Positions 23,912 through 32,508 are shown, numbered from the stretch's first letter. The stretch is 41,891 bases of DNA from a virus (IMGVR_UViG_3300014325_000007:1-41891); one strand, 5' to 3'. Notes: generated by a model from the letters alone, not told the origin. A program made the numbers and translations.

Positions 23912-25117
23912 TTACGCGGTTGCGCGCGGCGTTTTCAGCGTGAATGCGGTGGCCTGCTCGGCGCCGGCCAGGCGATAGCCCGTGAATGCCAGCTTCTGCA
24001 TCAGCCCCTTCGGCCCGTCGATCGTCGGCCCCGCCAGCTTGTAGACGAGGTTCGGGATGTTCATCACGAGATTGTCGTTGCCGGCCGAGCCATCGCCGGT
24101 GCCGTTCGTGAATGCAAGGTTCAGGCTGCTGCCGGTATTCGCCAGCGCCTTGTTGAGCAGCGCCATCGAATCGAACAGCGCAGTGGCCGTGCCCGTGATT
24201 TTCACCATGCCTTCCGGCAACTGGCCACGCACACCGCCGGCATTGATCGTGTACAGCGAGTTGTCCAGATCGTTGTCGACCGTCAGCTGCAGCTGCTGCA
24301 TCGATCCATATGCACTGCCGCCTTCCTGCAGCGTGCAGACGAACATCGAGAATCCGGTGTGACCGAAATCGCTCGGCGTGGCATTGATCGTAGCGGCCTG
24401 AGTCCAATCCCAGTTGCTGCCGATCAAGTCGTAACTGGCGTCGATGAAGCCGCTCGGGTTGAACGTGAACGTGCCCTTCGAATGACGCAGACCGGCCAGG
24501 CGCAGGAAGCGGCCCGGGGCCGTCAACACCGACGTGTAGTCGATTTCCATGCCCAGGCCGACCGGAATCGCATTCGCGCCGGAGCCCGGCGCGAAAACGA
24601 ACTGATTACGACCAGCGGCGAGGTTCGTGATCGTCGGCGCGCCGAGCAGCATCGCCAGATGCTTCACGCAGCTTTGCGGCGCGAGCACGGTCTTCATCGT
24701 GCCGCCGATATCCTTCTTGCCGAGGATCGGCTGCAGCTGGCCGCGCAATCCGCCGGCCATGGTCATGTCGATGATCTGCTCCAGCTCGGGATTCGGCTGG
24801 AAGCTGACAAAGTACATGTTCTCCGTGGCGAGCTGGCCGCTGATCACCGTCGACGCCACCGTCTGCGGCGGGCTGATCGTGTAGGTGCCCAAACCGCCCA
24901 CCGGGCCTGTCAGCTGATTGACGATGACAGTTCCCGCGGTCACACCGGTGCCGGTCAGCACCTGACCTGGCGCAAACAATCCGGTCAGGCCGGACGCGGC
25001 CGTGAACGTTGTCGTCGTGATCGAGCCAGTGGCCGATCCTGACGCGGATGGCTGCGTGGCGTAGGTATTTTCGTACCACGACTGGATTTTGGTGCTAATA
25101 CCCTTGACGATAGGCAT
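23912..25117 (-). CDS. Major tail tube protein with inserted domain
   Basis: 401 residues, larger than simple tail tube proteins. Residues about 25-95 (SGSITTTTFTAASGL, LTGTGVTAGTVIVNQ, GLGTYTISPPQTVAS) form a short repeat-type beta module found in many phage structural proteins, set into the N-terminus. The rest (PELEQIIDMTMAGGLRG to the end) is tail-tube-like with paired strands and FTGYRLAGAEQATAF at the C-terminus. Its position before the chaperones and tape measure supports the call. The extra module could decorate the tail. Confidence 0.8.
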   Translation of the reverse strand: MPIVKGISTKIQSWYENTYATQPSASGSATGSITTTTFTAASGLTGLFAPGQVLTGTGVTAGTVIVNQLTGPVGGLGTYTISPPQTVASTVISGQLATENMYFVSFQPNPELEQIIDMTMAGGLRGQLQPILGKKDIGGTMKTVLAPQSCVKHLAMLLGAPTITNLAAGRNQFVFAPGSGANAIPVGLGMEIDYTSVLTAPGRFLRLAGLRHSKGTFTFNPSGFIDASYDLIGSNWDWTQAATINATPSDFGHTGFSMFVCTLQEGGSAYGSMQQLQLTVDNDLDNSLYTINAGGVRGQLPEGMVKITGTATALFDSMALLNKALANTGSSLNLAFTNGTGDGSAGNDNLVMNIPNLVYKLAGPTIDGPKGLMQKLAFTGYRLAGAEQATAFTLKTPRATA

Positions 25118-25132
25118 GGCTGAATTCTCCGG

Positions 25133-25420
25133 TTATGCCGTGGTAGCGGGTTTTGGCGCATCGGCTTTCGCCGACGCTGGTTCGGGTTTCTTCGCGGTCG
25201 CGGACAGCGCGCTCAGGCTGTCGAAGCAATCCATGTGGCGCGCATCGATCTGCAGCGCGACTTCATCCTTCGCGAGTGTGGTGCGCTCGAAACGCTTGTC
25301 GAGCAGCGCGGCGTAATCGGCCGGCACTTCGTAGGCCTTGCCCACCAGGAACGGACCGAACGCCATCTCGCCGGCACAGTTTTCTGCCTTGATGCGCACC
25401 AAAACTTTTTCGTTTGCCAT
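25133..25420 (-). CDS. Small structural-region protein, 95 residues
   Basis: ATG with GGAGAGG upstream. The first 55 residues (VLVRIKAENCAGEMAFGPFL, then KAYEVPADYAALLDKRF) are beta/alpha; the end is a Lys/Ala/Pro tail. Short proteins of this pattern occur beside head-tail joining genes of phages. A minor tail or head-tail role is likely from position only. Confidence 0.6.
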   Translation of the reverse strand: MANEKVLVRIKAENCAGEMAFGPFLVGKAYEVPADYAALLDKRFERTTLAKDEVALQIDARHMDCFDSLSALSATAKKPEPASAKADAPKPATTA

Positions 25421-25440
25421 GATGTATACCTCTCCAAAAT

Positions 25441-25881
25441 TCAGTGTTGTATAACTTGCTGAATTAGTTGCGATTCCACGCGTGTTCCACGTGCCACCAA
25501 CAAATCACAGTTGCGGTGTAGTGCAAGATGGCAGTCGCGGCACAGCCAACGTATCGCCAAGGGCTTGCGGTAATCATCGTGATGCATTTCGCTATCCGCG
25601 CTCCCGCAGTGTTCGCACGAACGCTGCGCTATCTTGCCGCGGCGCTTCGCAACACTGGCTTGGCTGCGAGCGTTATCTCTGAAACGCTGATCCGAGTTGA
25701 GCGGATGTGATTTGCGCCAGTCGCGCATATAGGCGGCATGACACGCGAAGCAATAGCGACTTGAGCGCTCATGTAGAACACCGCACCGACTGCAAAGCCC
25801 ATCCTTGCGACCATTCGGGAGAAGATTGCGACGGCGATACCGCCGTTTTGGCCGCGTCAAATTGTTGGCCGCGTAGTCCAT
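25441..25881 (-). CDS. HNH-type endonuclease, zinc-ribbon class
   Basis: 146 residues from ATG 25881, overlapping the upstream stop as TGATG. Two zinc knuckles in the first half (CSRCGVLH; YCFACHAAYM), then CEHCG...MHHDDYRKPLAIRWLC and CHLALHR (about 100-135). The HHDDY and C-x-x-CH pattern is that of small phage HNH nucleases, many of which act as free-standing homing enzymes. It interrupts the tail gene order between the terminator-type protein and the tail tube, which fits an inserted selfish gene, though it is now translationally coupled. Confidence 0.75.
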   Translation of the reverse strand: MDYAANNLTRPKRRYRRRNLLPNGRKDGLCSRCGVLHERSSRYCFACHAAYMRDWRKSHPLNSDQRFRDNARSQASVAKRRGKIAQRSCEHCGSADSEMHHDDYRKPLAIRWLCRDCHLALHRNCDLLVARGTRVESQLIQQVIQH

Positions 25882-26366
25882 CACCCGGCCCTTGGGAACG
25901 TGTGCAGGCTTTCGACCGTGGCGCGCCAGATCTGCGTCGGATGATTCACCGCGCGATCCGGCTGCCAGTCGGTGAGCACGGCCAACTCGCACGCATTGCC
26001 AGGCATCGGATTGCGCAGTAGCAGTTGCGTGAGCAGGTACGGCAGATCCGCGCGCGCGTTCGCTGCGGCATCGCGGTTGTTGTCCATCCACACCAGCGCG
26101 AGATGCGTTTCGTGCGTGAATGATTGCGACGACAGACCGATGGTCTGCGACTCGCGCGAATTGTTCGCTTCCGGAGCGGCCTTGCCGTCGCCGATTTCCA
26201 GCACCCAGCACGGATATATGCCGGCCGCAATCTCGCCGAGCGGCCGGTTCGAATTCACAAAGTTGGTGACGGCCTGCCCGAGCGCGGTCTGCACGGCCGC
26301 GATGAACGTCGCGTCCGTCGTGAGCAGGCTCGCCAGTGCATCGCGGTAGTCGCGCAGCTGCGTCAT
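25881..26366 (-). CDS. Tail terminator-like protein
   Basis: 161 residues. It begins MTQLRDYRDALASLLTT, with a beta-rich middle (GIYPCWVLEIGDGKA; THETHLALVWMDNN) and helices. The order after the HK97 gp10-like protein and before the tail tube matches gpU-type tail terminators, which cap the tail tube. Family call is mainly positional. Confidence 0.65.
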   Translation of the reverse strand: MTQLRDYRDALASLLTTDATFIAAVQTALGQAVTNFVNSNRPLGEIAAGIYPCWVLEIGDGKAAPEANNSRESQTIGLSSQSFTHETHLALVWMDNNRDAAANARADLPYLLTQLLLRNPMPGNACELAVLTDWQPDRAVNHPTQIWRATVESLHTFPRAG

Positions 26367-26776
26367 GCGGCCAGCACCTCTGAAACTGGGCCGATGATGT
26401 AGCTGGCACCATCCGTGCTATCCACCGCATCCTGCGCAAATGGACGCGCCTTGCGCTGTACCTTTCGCGTTTTGCCGCGGCCGGCGAATTCGGTGACGAT
26501 GCCGCTATGCACGGCCATGGCGTAGTCCGCCGTAAACGAAATGACGCCGATGCCTGGCGATGGCTGTTGCACGGTGCGGCCGCCGCGCAGATTGCCGCTG
26601 CGCACCGGCACTGGATACGAATACGGCGCACCGCCGCCGGACAAGTTCTTGACGGCTTTGGCCTCCACGGCGAGCAGCCACGAGCGCATACCGCGCTCCA
26701 CTGCCCCAGGAAGCGCATCGCGCTTCGCGCGCACGCTGGCCGCGGCTTCGTCGGAGTTTTCGCCGATGCGGATCAC
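26363..26776 (-). CDS. HK97 gp10-like minor tail/connector protein
   Basis: 137 residues from GTG 26776, overlapping the upstream stop as GTGA; a longer reading is excluded because it runs through the adaptor in another frame. Helical start (AAASVRAKRDALPGAVERGM), then PYSYPVPVRSGNLRGG with a conserved TG/RSGNLR turn, and FTADYAMAVHSG. These are marks of HK97 gp10/lambda Z-like tail completion proteins. Confidence 0.75.
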   Translation of the reverse strand: MIRIGENSDEAAASVRAKRDALPGAVERGMRSWLLAVEAKAVKNLSGGGAPYSYPVPVRSGNLRGGRTVQQPSPGIGVISFTADYAMAVHSGIVTEFAGRGKTRKVQRKARPFAQDAVDSTDGASYIIGPVSEVLAA

Positions 26777-27267
26777 TGCGCGCCTCCGTAATTGCGCGCG
26801 GCTGTGATCGTCTGCGGCATCATGCCGGTTTCGATTATGCCAGTGCTCGCGCCGGTGCCAGGGATATCGGCCTGCACATCGAGTCCGAGCGCGCGCTGCG
26901 CTTCGCCGATCCAGAACGTTTGATCGCACTGCGCATCGTCAGCCAGGTCGCGGGCTTTCTGCAGCAGCGTGGCCTTCTTGTCGGATTCGAGTCCGACCGT
27001 GGCCGAGCCGTCGAGAAATGCAACGCGGCGCAGCCATAGCACCTGCGATACATATGCCACTTCGGCGCGTAGCAGGCAATCGAAAACATACCCCGTTGTC
27101 GTTGCGGCGTAATTGGCCGCGGTGACCTTCGTCGACGCCCAATTGCTCGCGCGCGTAAGCAGCGTATCGATGATTCCGCCGGCCGTGGCGAACGTCGAAG
27201 GGCTGCCGAAATTGACGGCTTGAAACCCTTCGTTCGTTACGTCAGCGATTGTCGCCTTTGCGGCCAT
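26773..27267 (-). CDS. Head-tail adaptor protein
   Basis: 164 residues, all-helical with conserved-looking Asp/Arg positions (TLLQKARDLADDAQCDQTFW). Lies directly after the capsid gene in the transcription direction and before the gp10-like protein, the place of gp6/FII-type connectors. Starts at ATG 27267, downstream of the MCP terminator, so expression needs read-through or another promoter. Confidence 0.65.
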   Translation of the reverse strand: MAAKATIADVTNEGFQAVNFGSPSTFATAGGIIDTLLTRASNWASTKVTAANYAATTTGYVFDCLLRAEVAYVSQVLWLRRVAFLDGSATVGLESDKKATLLQKARDLADDAQCDQTFWIGEAQRALGLDVQADIPGTGASTGIIETGMMPQTITAARNYGGAQ

Positions 27268-27283
27268 CTAAACGTCCATCCTT

Positions 27284-27320
27284 AAACAAAACGCCGGGCG
27301 GCGTTGCCGCCAACCCGGCG
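27284..27320 (-). terminator. Intrinsic terminator after major capsid gene
   Basis: On the minus strand a long GC-rich hairpin (CGCCGGG outer arm, GGCGGC/GCCGCC inner arm, 27320-27292) is followed by TTTTGTTT (27291-27284). It lies 31 bases after the capsid stop. Partial termination here would give capsid mRNA in excess over the connector and tail genes. Confidence 0.78.
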
Positions 27321-27350
27321 AAACCCACTACCCTCTGCCCTGCAGCGGAG

Positions 27351-28418
27351 TTACACGTACTTGACGCGCACCACCTGATTCGTGTCGCCGATCGCGCCGT
27401 TGAACTGGCCGCTGGCGAACCAGTCGGTTGCGCGCGCGGATGCATCGCGCTGCTGTTCGACGGACAAGTCCTGCCACAAACCACGCTTGATCTTCTTGCC
27501 CGGCACGAGCAGGTAGTAGCCCAGGTCGTTCGCCGGAATCCAGACCGACGTGATCAAAGCGTCGACGGTGTAGGCGATCGGTTCCTTGAACGTACCGAAC
27601 TGCACCAGGTTGGCGCTCTGCTGCGCCACGAGCAGGCGCTGCAGGCGGCCGGCCTTTTCCGGCGCGCATACGATCTTGAGCCCGGTGTTCTGGCCCACGC
27701 CGTAACCCATCGTGCGCAAGTTGCGCAGCAGCACGGCGGCGGAGGCGTTGAACGTGGTCGCGTCGTCGGTCGCGAAGTTCTGATTGATACCGGTGCCGAT
27801 CGCGGTGAACAGCCCGTAATGCTGCTGCGCCATGGTGTCGTACCAGTTCGCGCGGAACTCGCCGATCACCTCGTCGATCTTCCAGTACATCTGCTTGGTG
27901 ATCCAGTCATCTTGGATACCCAACCCAGCACCGAAGGTCAGATAGCCGACCGACAGTTTCGACTCGCTGATGTTCGTGCGCTTGTTGATCTGCGCACCCG
28001 GCTTGATCTGCGTGTAGGTGATACCGGCGTTCGTGTCGTCGATGTCGAAGTGATCATGCGGCGAGTTGCGCAGGTCGACCAGGTCGAATAGCTGCATCCA
28101 GCCCGTGTCAACGTCCGGCATGTTCGAATGGAAGAACGCAGCGAACTGCGCATCGAGCGCGGTGAGGATTGGGTTGTTGCTGGCGGTCGCGTACTTGGTC
28201 GCGAGGAACGTCTTGCGCTGCTCGCTGTTCGGCAGATAGGACATATCGCCGCTGCGGGCCGCCTTGATCGCTCGATAGAGTTGCGATGGATTGCGCTGGA
28301 ACATTTCCATGGCCAGCGCCGGCATTTTCAGCTCCAGGTCGATCGATCGCTTGAGCGCGACCTTCGCCTGCTCCAGCGGCATGCCCTTGAGCGCTTCGAA
28401 ATTGATGGAGGTATGCAT
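27351..28418 (-). CDS. Major capsid protein (HK97-fold)
   Basis: 355 residues. A helical N-arm (residues 1-60, LEQAKVALKRSIDLELKMPA) and a body with DDTNAGITYTQIKPGA, a P-domain-type helix EVIGEFRANWYDTMAQ and a C-terminal DGVDALI-like VDALITSVWIP region. The size and place between decoration protein and connectors identify it. A scaffold-protease is encoded upstream, so the N-terminus may be processed or not. Confidence 0.85.
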   Translation of the reverse strand: MHTSINFEALKGMPLEQAKVALKRSIDLELKMPALAMEMFQRNPSQLYRAIKAARSGDMSYLPNSEQRKTFLATKYATASNNPILTALDAQFAAFFHSNMPDVDTGWMQLFDLVDLRNSPHDHFDIDDTNAGITYTQIKPGAQINKRTNISESKLSVGYLTFGAGLGIQDDWITKQMYWKIDEVIGEFRANWYDTMAQQHYGLFTAIGTGINQNFATDDATTFNASAAVLLRNLRTMGYGVGQNTGLKIVCAPEKAGRLQRLLVAQQSANLVQFGTFKEPIAYTVDALITSVWIPANDLGYYLLVPGKKIKRGLWQDLSVEQQRDASARATDWFASGQFNGAIGDTNQVVRVKYV

Positions 28419-28443
28419 TTTTGGCAGTCCTGTAGTCTGCGGA

Positions 28444-28788
28444 TCAGGCCGCGAAAGTGTCGAAGCGGAAGCGGCCGGTCGGGCCGTTGGATGCCGAAGC
28501 CTCCAGCGCGTAGCCGCAGAGCGTGTTGCTCGTGCTCACGTTGGTGAACTTGCCGGCGGCGTTGTCCCAGTAAATCTTGTCGCCCACAGCGATCGCCACG
28601 GCGGCCTGCGGGCCGTCACTGAGAACCGCGTACGTGTAATACGCGTTCAGCGCACCGGACAAAACCGTGTTGGCCGGGATGAACACGCGGGCGTTGATCA
28701 ACACCGGCGTCCACGCGGTGTTGTTGGCCGGCGCGGCAAGCTGGCAGGTTTCTTCCTGGCCGGTCGGGGAACGATTCTGCAGACCCAT
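28444..28788 (-). CDS. Capsid decoration protein (DUF2190-like)
   Basis: 114 residues. The pattern AVAIAVGDKIYWDNAAGKF near residue 65-85, then NTLCGYALEASASNG, is typical of DUF2190 proteins, beta-tulip decoration proteins that bind capsid three-fold axes. It precedes the capsid gene, as lambda gpD does. Confidence 0.82.
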   Translation of the reverse strand: MGLQNRSPTGQEETCQLAAPANNTAWTPVLINARVFIPANTVLSGALNAYYTYAVLSDGPQAAVAIAVGDKIYWDNAAGKFTNVSTSNTLCGYALEASASNGPTGRFRFDTFAA

Positions 28789-28813
28789 GATTTAACTCCT
28801 CGTGTGTTCGGAA

Positions 28814-29938
28814 TCAGGCCGCGGCGGAAGCCGGCGCGAACTGCAGCAGGCCTTTCAGCGGATGGTCGTCCGCGAATGCCTTGTCGCCGGCAACTTCCGG
28901 TGATGCGTTCGGATCGCTGCCGCGAATCGCGGCGGGCTTCTGCGTTGTCTTGCTGGCGATGCCGTGCAGCGTTTTGAGCTGCGCGATCGGGAATGACGCG
29001 TACGCCGCCTTGGCGGCTTCGACTTCCTCGGGCTTGTCGCCCACGGCGCCTTTCTGGCGGTCGGCAGCCACGAGATCGTCGATCATGGAAGCGCGCGCGG
29101 CCTTGCCGGCGATGGCAAGCGCGGCCAGCGCGGTCGGATCGTCGGCGAGCACCTCGTTATCCTTGCCGAGCGCCGTCTTGAGCGCGGTGAACTTGTCGGC
29201 CTGCGGCTGCAAAGCCTTCGTCTTCGCCTGTTCGGCGGCGATCTGCGTATCGAATTCTTTCTGGTCCACGTTGGACTCCTCGTCATCATCTTGGGAAGTT
29301 GTGCGCTTGTTCGCTTTCGCGCCCTTGATGGCGCGTGCGCCCGGCTGCGCGCCGAGCCACACGAGCGAACCTTCGAGCGCTTCGCCGGGGCCGACGATGC
29401 GGCACGCCTGCAGTTCGCGGCCCTGCGCATCCTTGATCGGCGTGCGCGCGGTTGCCTTGAACCCGATCGAGACATCGCCGGCAATGCCGGCATCCATCTT
29501 CGTCAGCAGCGTGGCGTTGTCGGCGGTCTTGGCGAAATAGCCGTCCGCCATCAGCAGCGTGACTGTGCTGCGATCCGGCGGAAGATTTAGGTCTGGCTCC
29601 TTGAGCATCGCGCGGGCTTCGTCGAGCGAGCACGTTTGCAGCTGCGCGCCGTACCACTTGCCCTCGGCCGGACCGGTGTCGCCGTCCCAGCCATTCGGAT
29701 GCTTGATGTAGATGCCCTTGCCCGGCAGTGACTTCGCGAAGTCCGCTAGCAGACCTTCGTCGAAGGCTTCCGCATCGCGATCGATGCAGTTGTGAGCGAG
29801 CACAAAGCTGCGGGTGTACAGCGACTCGGCCGCCATGTCGTTGAGGCAATACTGGCGAATCTGCGCCAGCTGTCCATCCGACGGCGTGCCGGCGCTCTTA
29901 CCCCGCGCCGGCAGCGACTTGGCAGCCTTGAAACTCAC
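28814..29938 (-). CDS. Prohead protease fused to scaffold
   Basis: 374 residues, GTG start overlapping the upstream stop as GTGA. The first 200 residues are the protease: FVLAHNCIDRDAEAF, catalytic-looking His80 in YIKHPNGW and Ser157 in GDVSIGF, then LEGSLVWLGAQPGA. From about 215 an acidic linker (DDDEES) leads to a helical scaffold part rich in Ala, Lys and Glu, ending FAPASAAA. Fused protease-scaffold proteins build the procapsid and then cleave themselves out. The dyad assignment is by pattern. Confidence 0.8.
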   Translation of the reverse strand: MSFKAAKSLPARGKSAGTPSDGQLAQIRQYCLNDMAAESLYTRSFVLAHNCIDRDAEAFDEGLLADFAKSLPGKGIYIKHPNGWDGDTGPAEGKWYGAQLQTCSLDEARAMLKEPDLNLPPDRSTVTLLMADGYFAKTADNATLLTKMDAGIAGDVSIGFKATARTPIKDAQGRELQACRIVGPGEALEGSLVWLGAQPGARAIKGAKANKRTTSQDDDEESNVDQKEFDTQIAAEQAKTKALQPQADKFTALKTALGKDNEVLADDPTALAALAIAGKAARASMIDDLVAADRQKGAVGDKPEEVEAAKAAYASFPIAQLKTLHGIASKTTQKPAAIRGSDPNASPEVAGDKAFADDHPLKGLLQFAPASAAA

Positions 29939-30159
29939 TTGCCGCCCTTGGCGTTCGCGACGGTGGCCGGCTTCGTCTCGTAAGCCTTCAGGTCGCCGAC
30001 GTTCTGGCGGCCGTGCAGCTTCAGGTGTTCGATGCGCGCGGCGGCCTGGTCACACGTGAGCGGACCGGAATAATCCTCTTCCAGCCATTCCGGGAGTTTT
30101 GCCGGTGCAGCCTCTTCGGCTTTCGCTTCGGCGGTTTTCGTGTCGTCTTTCGGATCCAT
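29935..30159 (-). CDS. Small acidic head-region protein, 74 residues
   Basis: ATG start; charged N-terminus (DDTKTAEAKAEEAAPAK) followed by PEWLEEDYSGPLTCDQAAAR. The second half reads as a compact helical domain. Position between portal and protease suggests a head assembly accessory. No family recognised. Confidence 0.6.
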   Translation of the reverse strand: MDPKDDTKTAEAKAEEAAPAKLPEWLEEDYSGPLTCDQAAARIEHLKLHGRQNVGDLKAYETKPATVANAKGGK

Positions 30160-30196
30160 GGCGCCCTCGATTCGGTTGATCGAATGAGCGCTATGT

Positions 30197-30221
30197 GCGC
30201 CCGTTCACAATCGTCGGGCGC
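30197..30221. other. Stem-loop and direct repeat upstream of a head gene
   Basis: GCGCCCG (30197-30203) and CGGGCGC (30215-30221) form a 7-bp stem with an 11-base loop. GCGCTATGT also occurs twice as a direct repeat (30188-30196 and 30219-30227). The 102 bases between the portal stop and the next start hold nothing else visible. There is no T tract on the minus strand, so this may be a binding or processing site. Confidence 0.5.
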
Positions 30222-30261
30222 TATGTACTCCGCGCGTGCGTGTAGTGTCGTCCTCTACGGG

Positions 30262-32508
30262 TTACACGTTTTCCGTATCGCCCGCTTCTGCGGGATCAAC
30301 GGCGATGATTGTGCACCGGCAATTCGGATGGCTGTCATCCATCGGCTTCGGCGCGCTGGCGATATCGTACGGGCCGTTGTCGGCCAGTTCGTTGCAGATT
30401 TGACACGCGCCGCCGCCGGTGACCCAGTTCACCTGTTTGACGCCCATGTTTTCATACTCACGCAACTTGCCAGCGCCCTGCGCGCGCGCAATCTCGCTAC
30501 GCGCAAGGCGCGTCCAATCGTATTCGCCGAGGTCGAATGCCGCGGCCAGGCGATCGGCGACGGTGTTCGGATTGATGCCGTCGAATGCACCATCGGCGAG
30601 CTGCTGCACGATGCCATCGTGATAGGTACGAACGGCGGCGTTGCGCACCAGCTCCAGCCCGCGCGTGGCAATTTCCAGGCGGATCGATTCGCGATAGGCG
30701 TCGACAGCGGCTTGCGCGTCAAACTCGCTCGCGGCATTCTCGAGACCGCGCACGAATGCATCGAACGCCTGCGCGATCAGCGGGCCATCCGTTGCGCCAG
30801 CCGCGGCAATGAACCGGTCTTGATCCGCCATCAGCTTGCGCAGCATCGTGCTCGCGTCGAATGTCCATACGGCCGAGCCATCGGCTGACATCAGTCCGAG
30901 CGTGTCGGCGGTATCCGCTTCCAGCTGTTGCCACAGTTCCATCAGCCCGTTTGCCGCTGCCGCTTCGATCAGCGGCAGTTGCGGATCGCTTTCCGCCCAC
31001 GGTTCGCCATCGTCTTCGCCGGCCGCCTTGTGCTGCGTGCAGTCGTGAAACGTCAGTTCGGTGACGATGCTACCGTTTTTTTTTAAGTGCGTTTGAACAC
31101 TTTTGACGCGCGCGCCCTTGCCCTGATTCGGATCGCCGCCGAGCCCCGGCGGCATGCCGTCGACGACGCCGGTCGGCGTATCGTTCGCGCCGGTGCGCCC
31201 CTGCGTCATCATGTCGGCTTGTGCATTGAGGAAGCGCGCCTGCGCCTGTTTCATCACGTCGCGCAGGTTCGGCAGCTCTTGCACAATTTCCCAATCGCCC
31301 GGTTTCCACGTGTAGCCTTCGCCGCGCAGGTGCGTCGAGACGATCGTATTCAGCGCTGGCAGGCGGCGCACGAAACGCACCTTGGATTCCATCAGCACCA
31401 TCTCCGACTGCTGATCGGCCATGCGGCCGGCCTGCGCTTCGGTGATGCCCACCATCCAGCCAGGAATGCGCAGCTTGGCGAGGATCTGCTCAACCATGTG
31501 CCGGCTCGGCATCTCGATATCCATCACCTCGCCCTTGCCGCCGATCACCTGAATCTGGATTTCGTCGTCAGCGCCGATCGCCTGCACAAAGTCCGCACTG
31601 TTGCCCATGCGCTTCGCCGACAACACGTTCGCAAGATCGTTCGCGAGTGTGGCCGTGCGTTTGTCCAGGTCGGTTTGCTTGAGTGAACGGTTTTTCGTTT
31701 TGTACGTGAGTTGGAACGGCGGATCGCCGAACCGATCCCACGCGCGGCCGGTCGCGTTTTGGATACGCAGCAGGTTCTGCGAGACGAACTCGATCGAGCG
31801 CAGCAGACTCACGCCATACGGGTTGTTTGATTCCGGCCGGAACGCGTTGTATACAAGTGTACTAGGATCAAGGTCCATGTAATTGAGCTGATTAAGATAG
31901 CCAGGCGTCACGTTCACAATGTTGTTGCGCACGACCACTTCCGTGTAGTCGGTGCCATTGCGCCTGGTTGCGAGTTCGTACGCCGGCGGCCGGTAGTACC
32001 ATTCGATCGTGCCGTTTTCGTCGCGGCGCGCGAGCAGGCCCTTAGCATCGGCCGTGCGCAATCCGATCAAGCGCCGGCCGCGCGCATCCATGACGCGCTC
32101 GGCCATACCGAAGCCCTGTTCGTACATCTCGTTGCCTATGATTTCGTAATAGCTCTGCAGACCGAACTCGCCATCGTCGACCGGCAACTCGCGCATCGCA
32201 GCGTCCAGCTCGTCGCACAGCGCCTGGTCCTTGCCTTCGAAGCGCACGAGGCCGTCGAGCAGCACCATGCAGTTGATGCCGCCCTCCAGTAGCGGAATCG
32301 CACGGCGCAATGCTTCGTAAAAATACGGGTTCACCAGCTGCGGCACGAACGTGTGCAGCATCGCATCCCACGGGCCGAGTGTCATGCCTGCGCGTACGAT
32401 CTGACTGCCGCCGAAGGCTTGTTCCTTGCGGCCGCGGAGACCGCGTGCCATGACGCTGGTGTTCTTGATAGCGCGCGAGCGCGATGTTTTTGCCTTGGAA
32501 GTTTTCAT
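30262..32508 (-). CDS. Portal-MuF head morphogenesis fusion
   Basis: 748 residues, ATG overlapping the terminase stop as ATGA. Residues 40-470 are the portal: LGPWDAMLHTFVPQLVNPYF, NNPYGVSLLRSIEF, and IPGWMVGITEAQAGRMADQQSE-type segments. From about 640 is a MuF/SPP1 gp7-like domain: RLARSEIARAQGAGKL, then ACQICNEL and HPNCRC with paired cysteines. Such fusions place the minor head protein on the portal. Between the domains, codons 475-478 lie on a run of nine A; a -1 slip there gives AAA CGG TAG and a 479-residue portal without MuF. Confidence 0.9.
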   Translation of the reverse strand: MKTSKAKTSRSRAIKNTSVMARGLRGRKEQAFGGSQIVRAGMTLGPWDAMLHTFVPQLVNPYFYEALRRAIPLLEGGINCMVLLDGLVRFEGKDQALCDELDAAMRELPVDDGEFGLQSYYEIIGNEMYEQGFGMAERVMDARGRRLIGLRTADAKGLLARRDENGTIEWYYRPPAYELATRRNGTDYTEVVVRNNIVNVTPGYLNQLNYMDLDPSTLVYNAFRPESNNPYGVSLLRSIEFVSQNLLRIQNATGRAWDRFGDPPFQLTYKTKNRSLKQTDLDKRTATLANDLANVLSAKRMGNSADFVQAIGADDEIQIQVIGGKGEVMDIEMPSRHMVEQILAKLRIPGWMVGITEAQAGRMADQQSEMVLMESKVRFVRRLPALNTIVSTHLRGEGYTWKPGDWEIVQELPNLRDVMKQAQARFLNAQADMMTQGRTGANDTPTGVVDGMPPGLGGDPNQGKGARVKSVQTHLKKNGSIVTELTFHDCTQHKAAGEDDGEPWAESDPQLPLIEAAAANGLMELWQQLEADTADTLGLMSADGSAVWTFDASTMLRKLMADQDRFIAAAGATDGPLIAQAFDAFVRGLENAASEFDAQAAVDAYRESIRLEIATRGLELVRNAAVRTYHDGIVQQLADGAFDGINPNTVADRLAAAFDLGEYDWTRLARSEIARAQGAGKLREYENMGVKQVNWVTGGGACQICNELADNGPYDIASAPKPMDDSHPNCRCTIIAVDPAEAGDTENV
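31070..31086 (-). promoter_or_regulatory. A9 slippery run at portal/MuF boundary
   Basis: On the minus strand TTA AAA AAA AAC GGT AGC (L475 to S480) contains nine consecutive A (31084-31076), followed by C. In the -1 frame it reads AAA CGG TAG with TAG at 31072-31070. Long A runs promote both ribosomal and RNA polymerase slippage. The run is striking in a GC-rich gene and lies between two domains. Confidence 0.65.

Noticed and set aside
25441-26718. 425-codon reading of the HNH gene
   Set aside because: The extension covers two structural genes out of frame; ATG 25881 with TGATG overlap is the better start.
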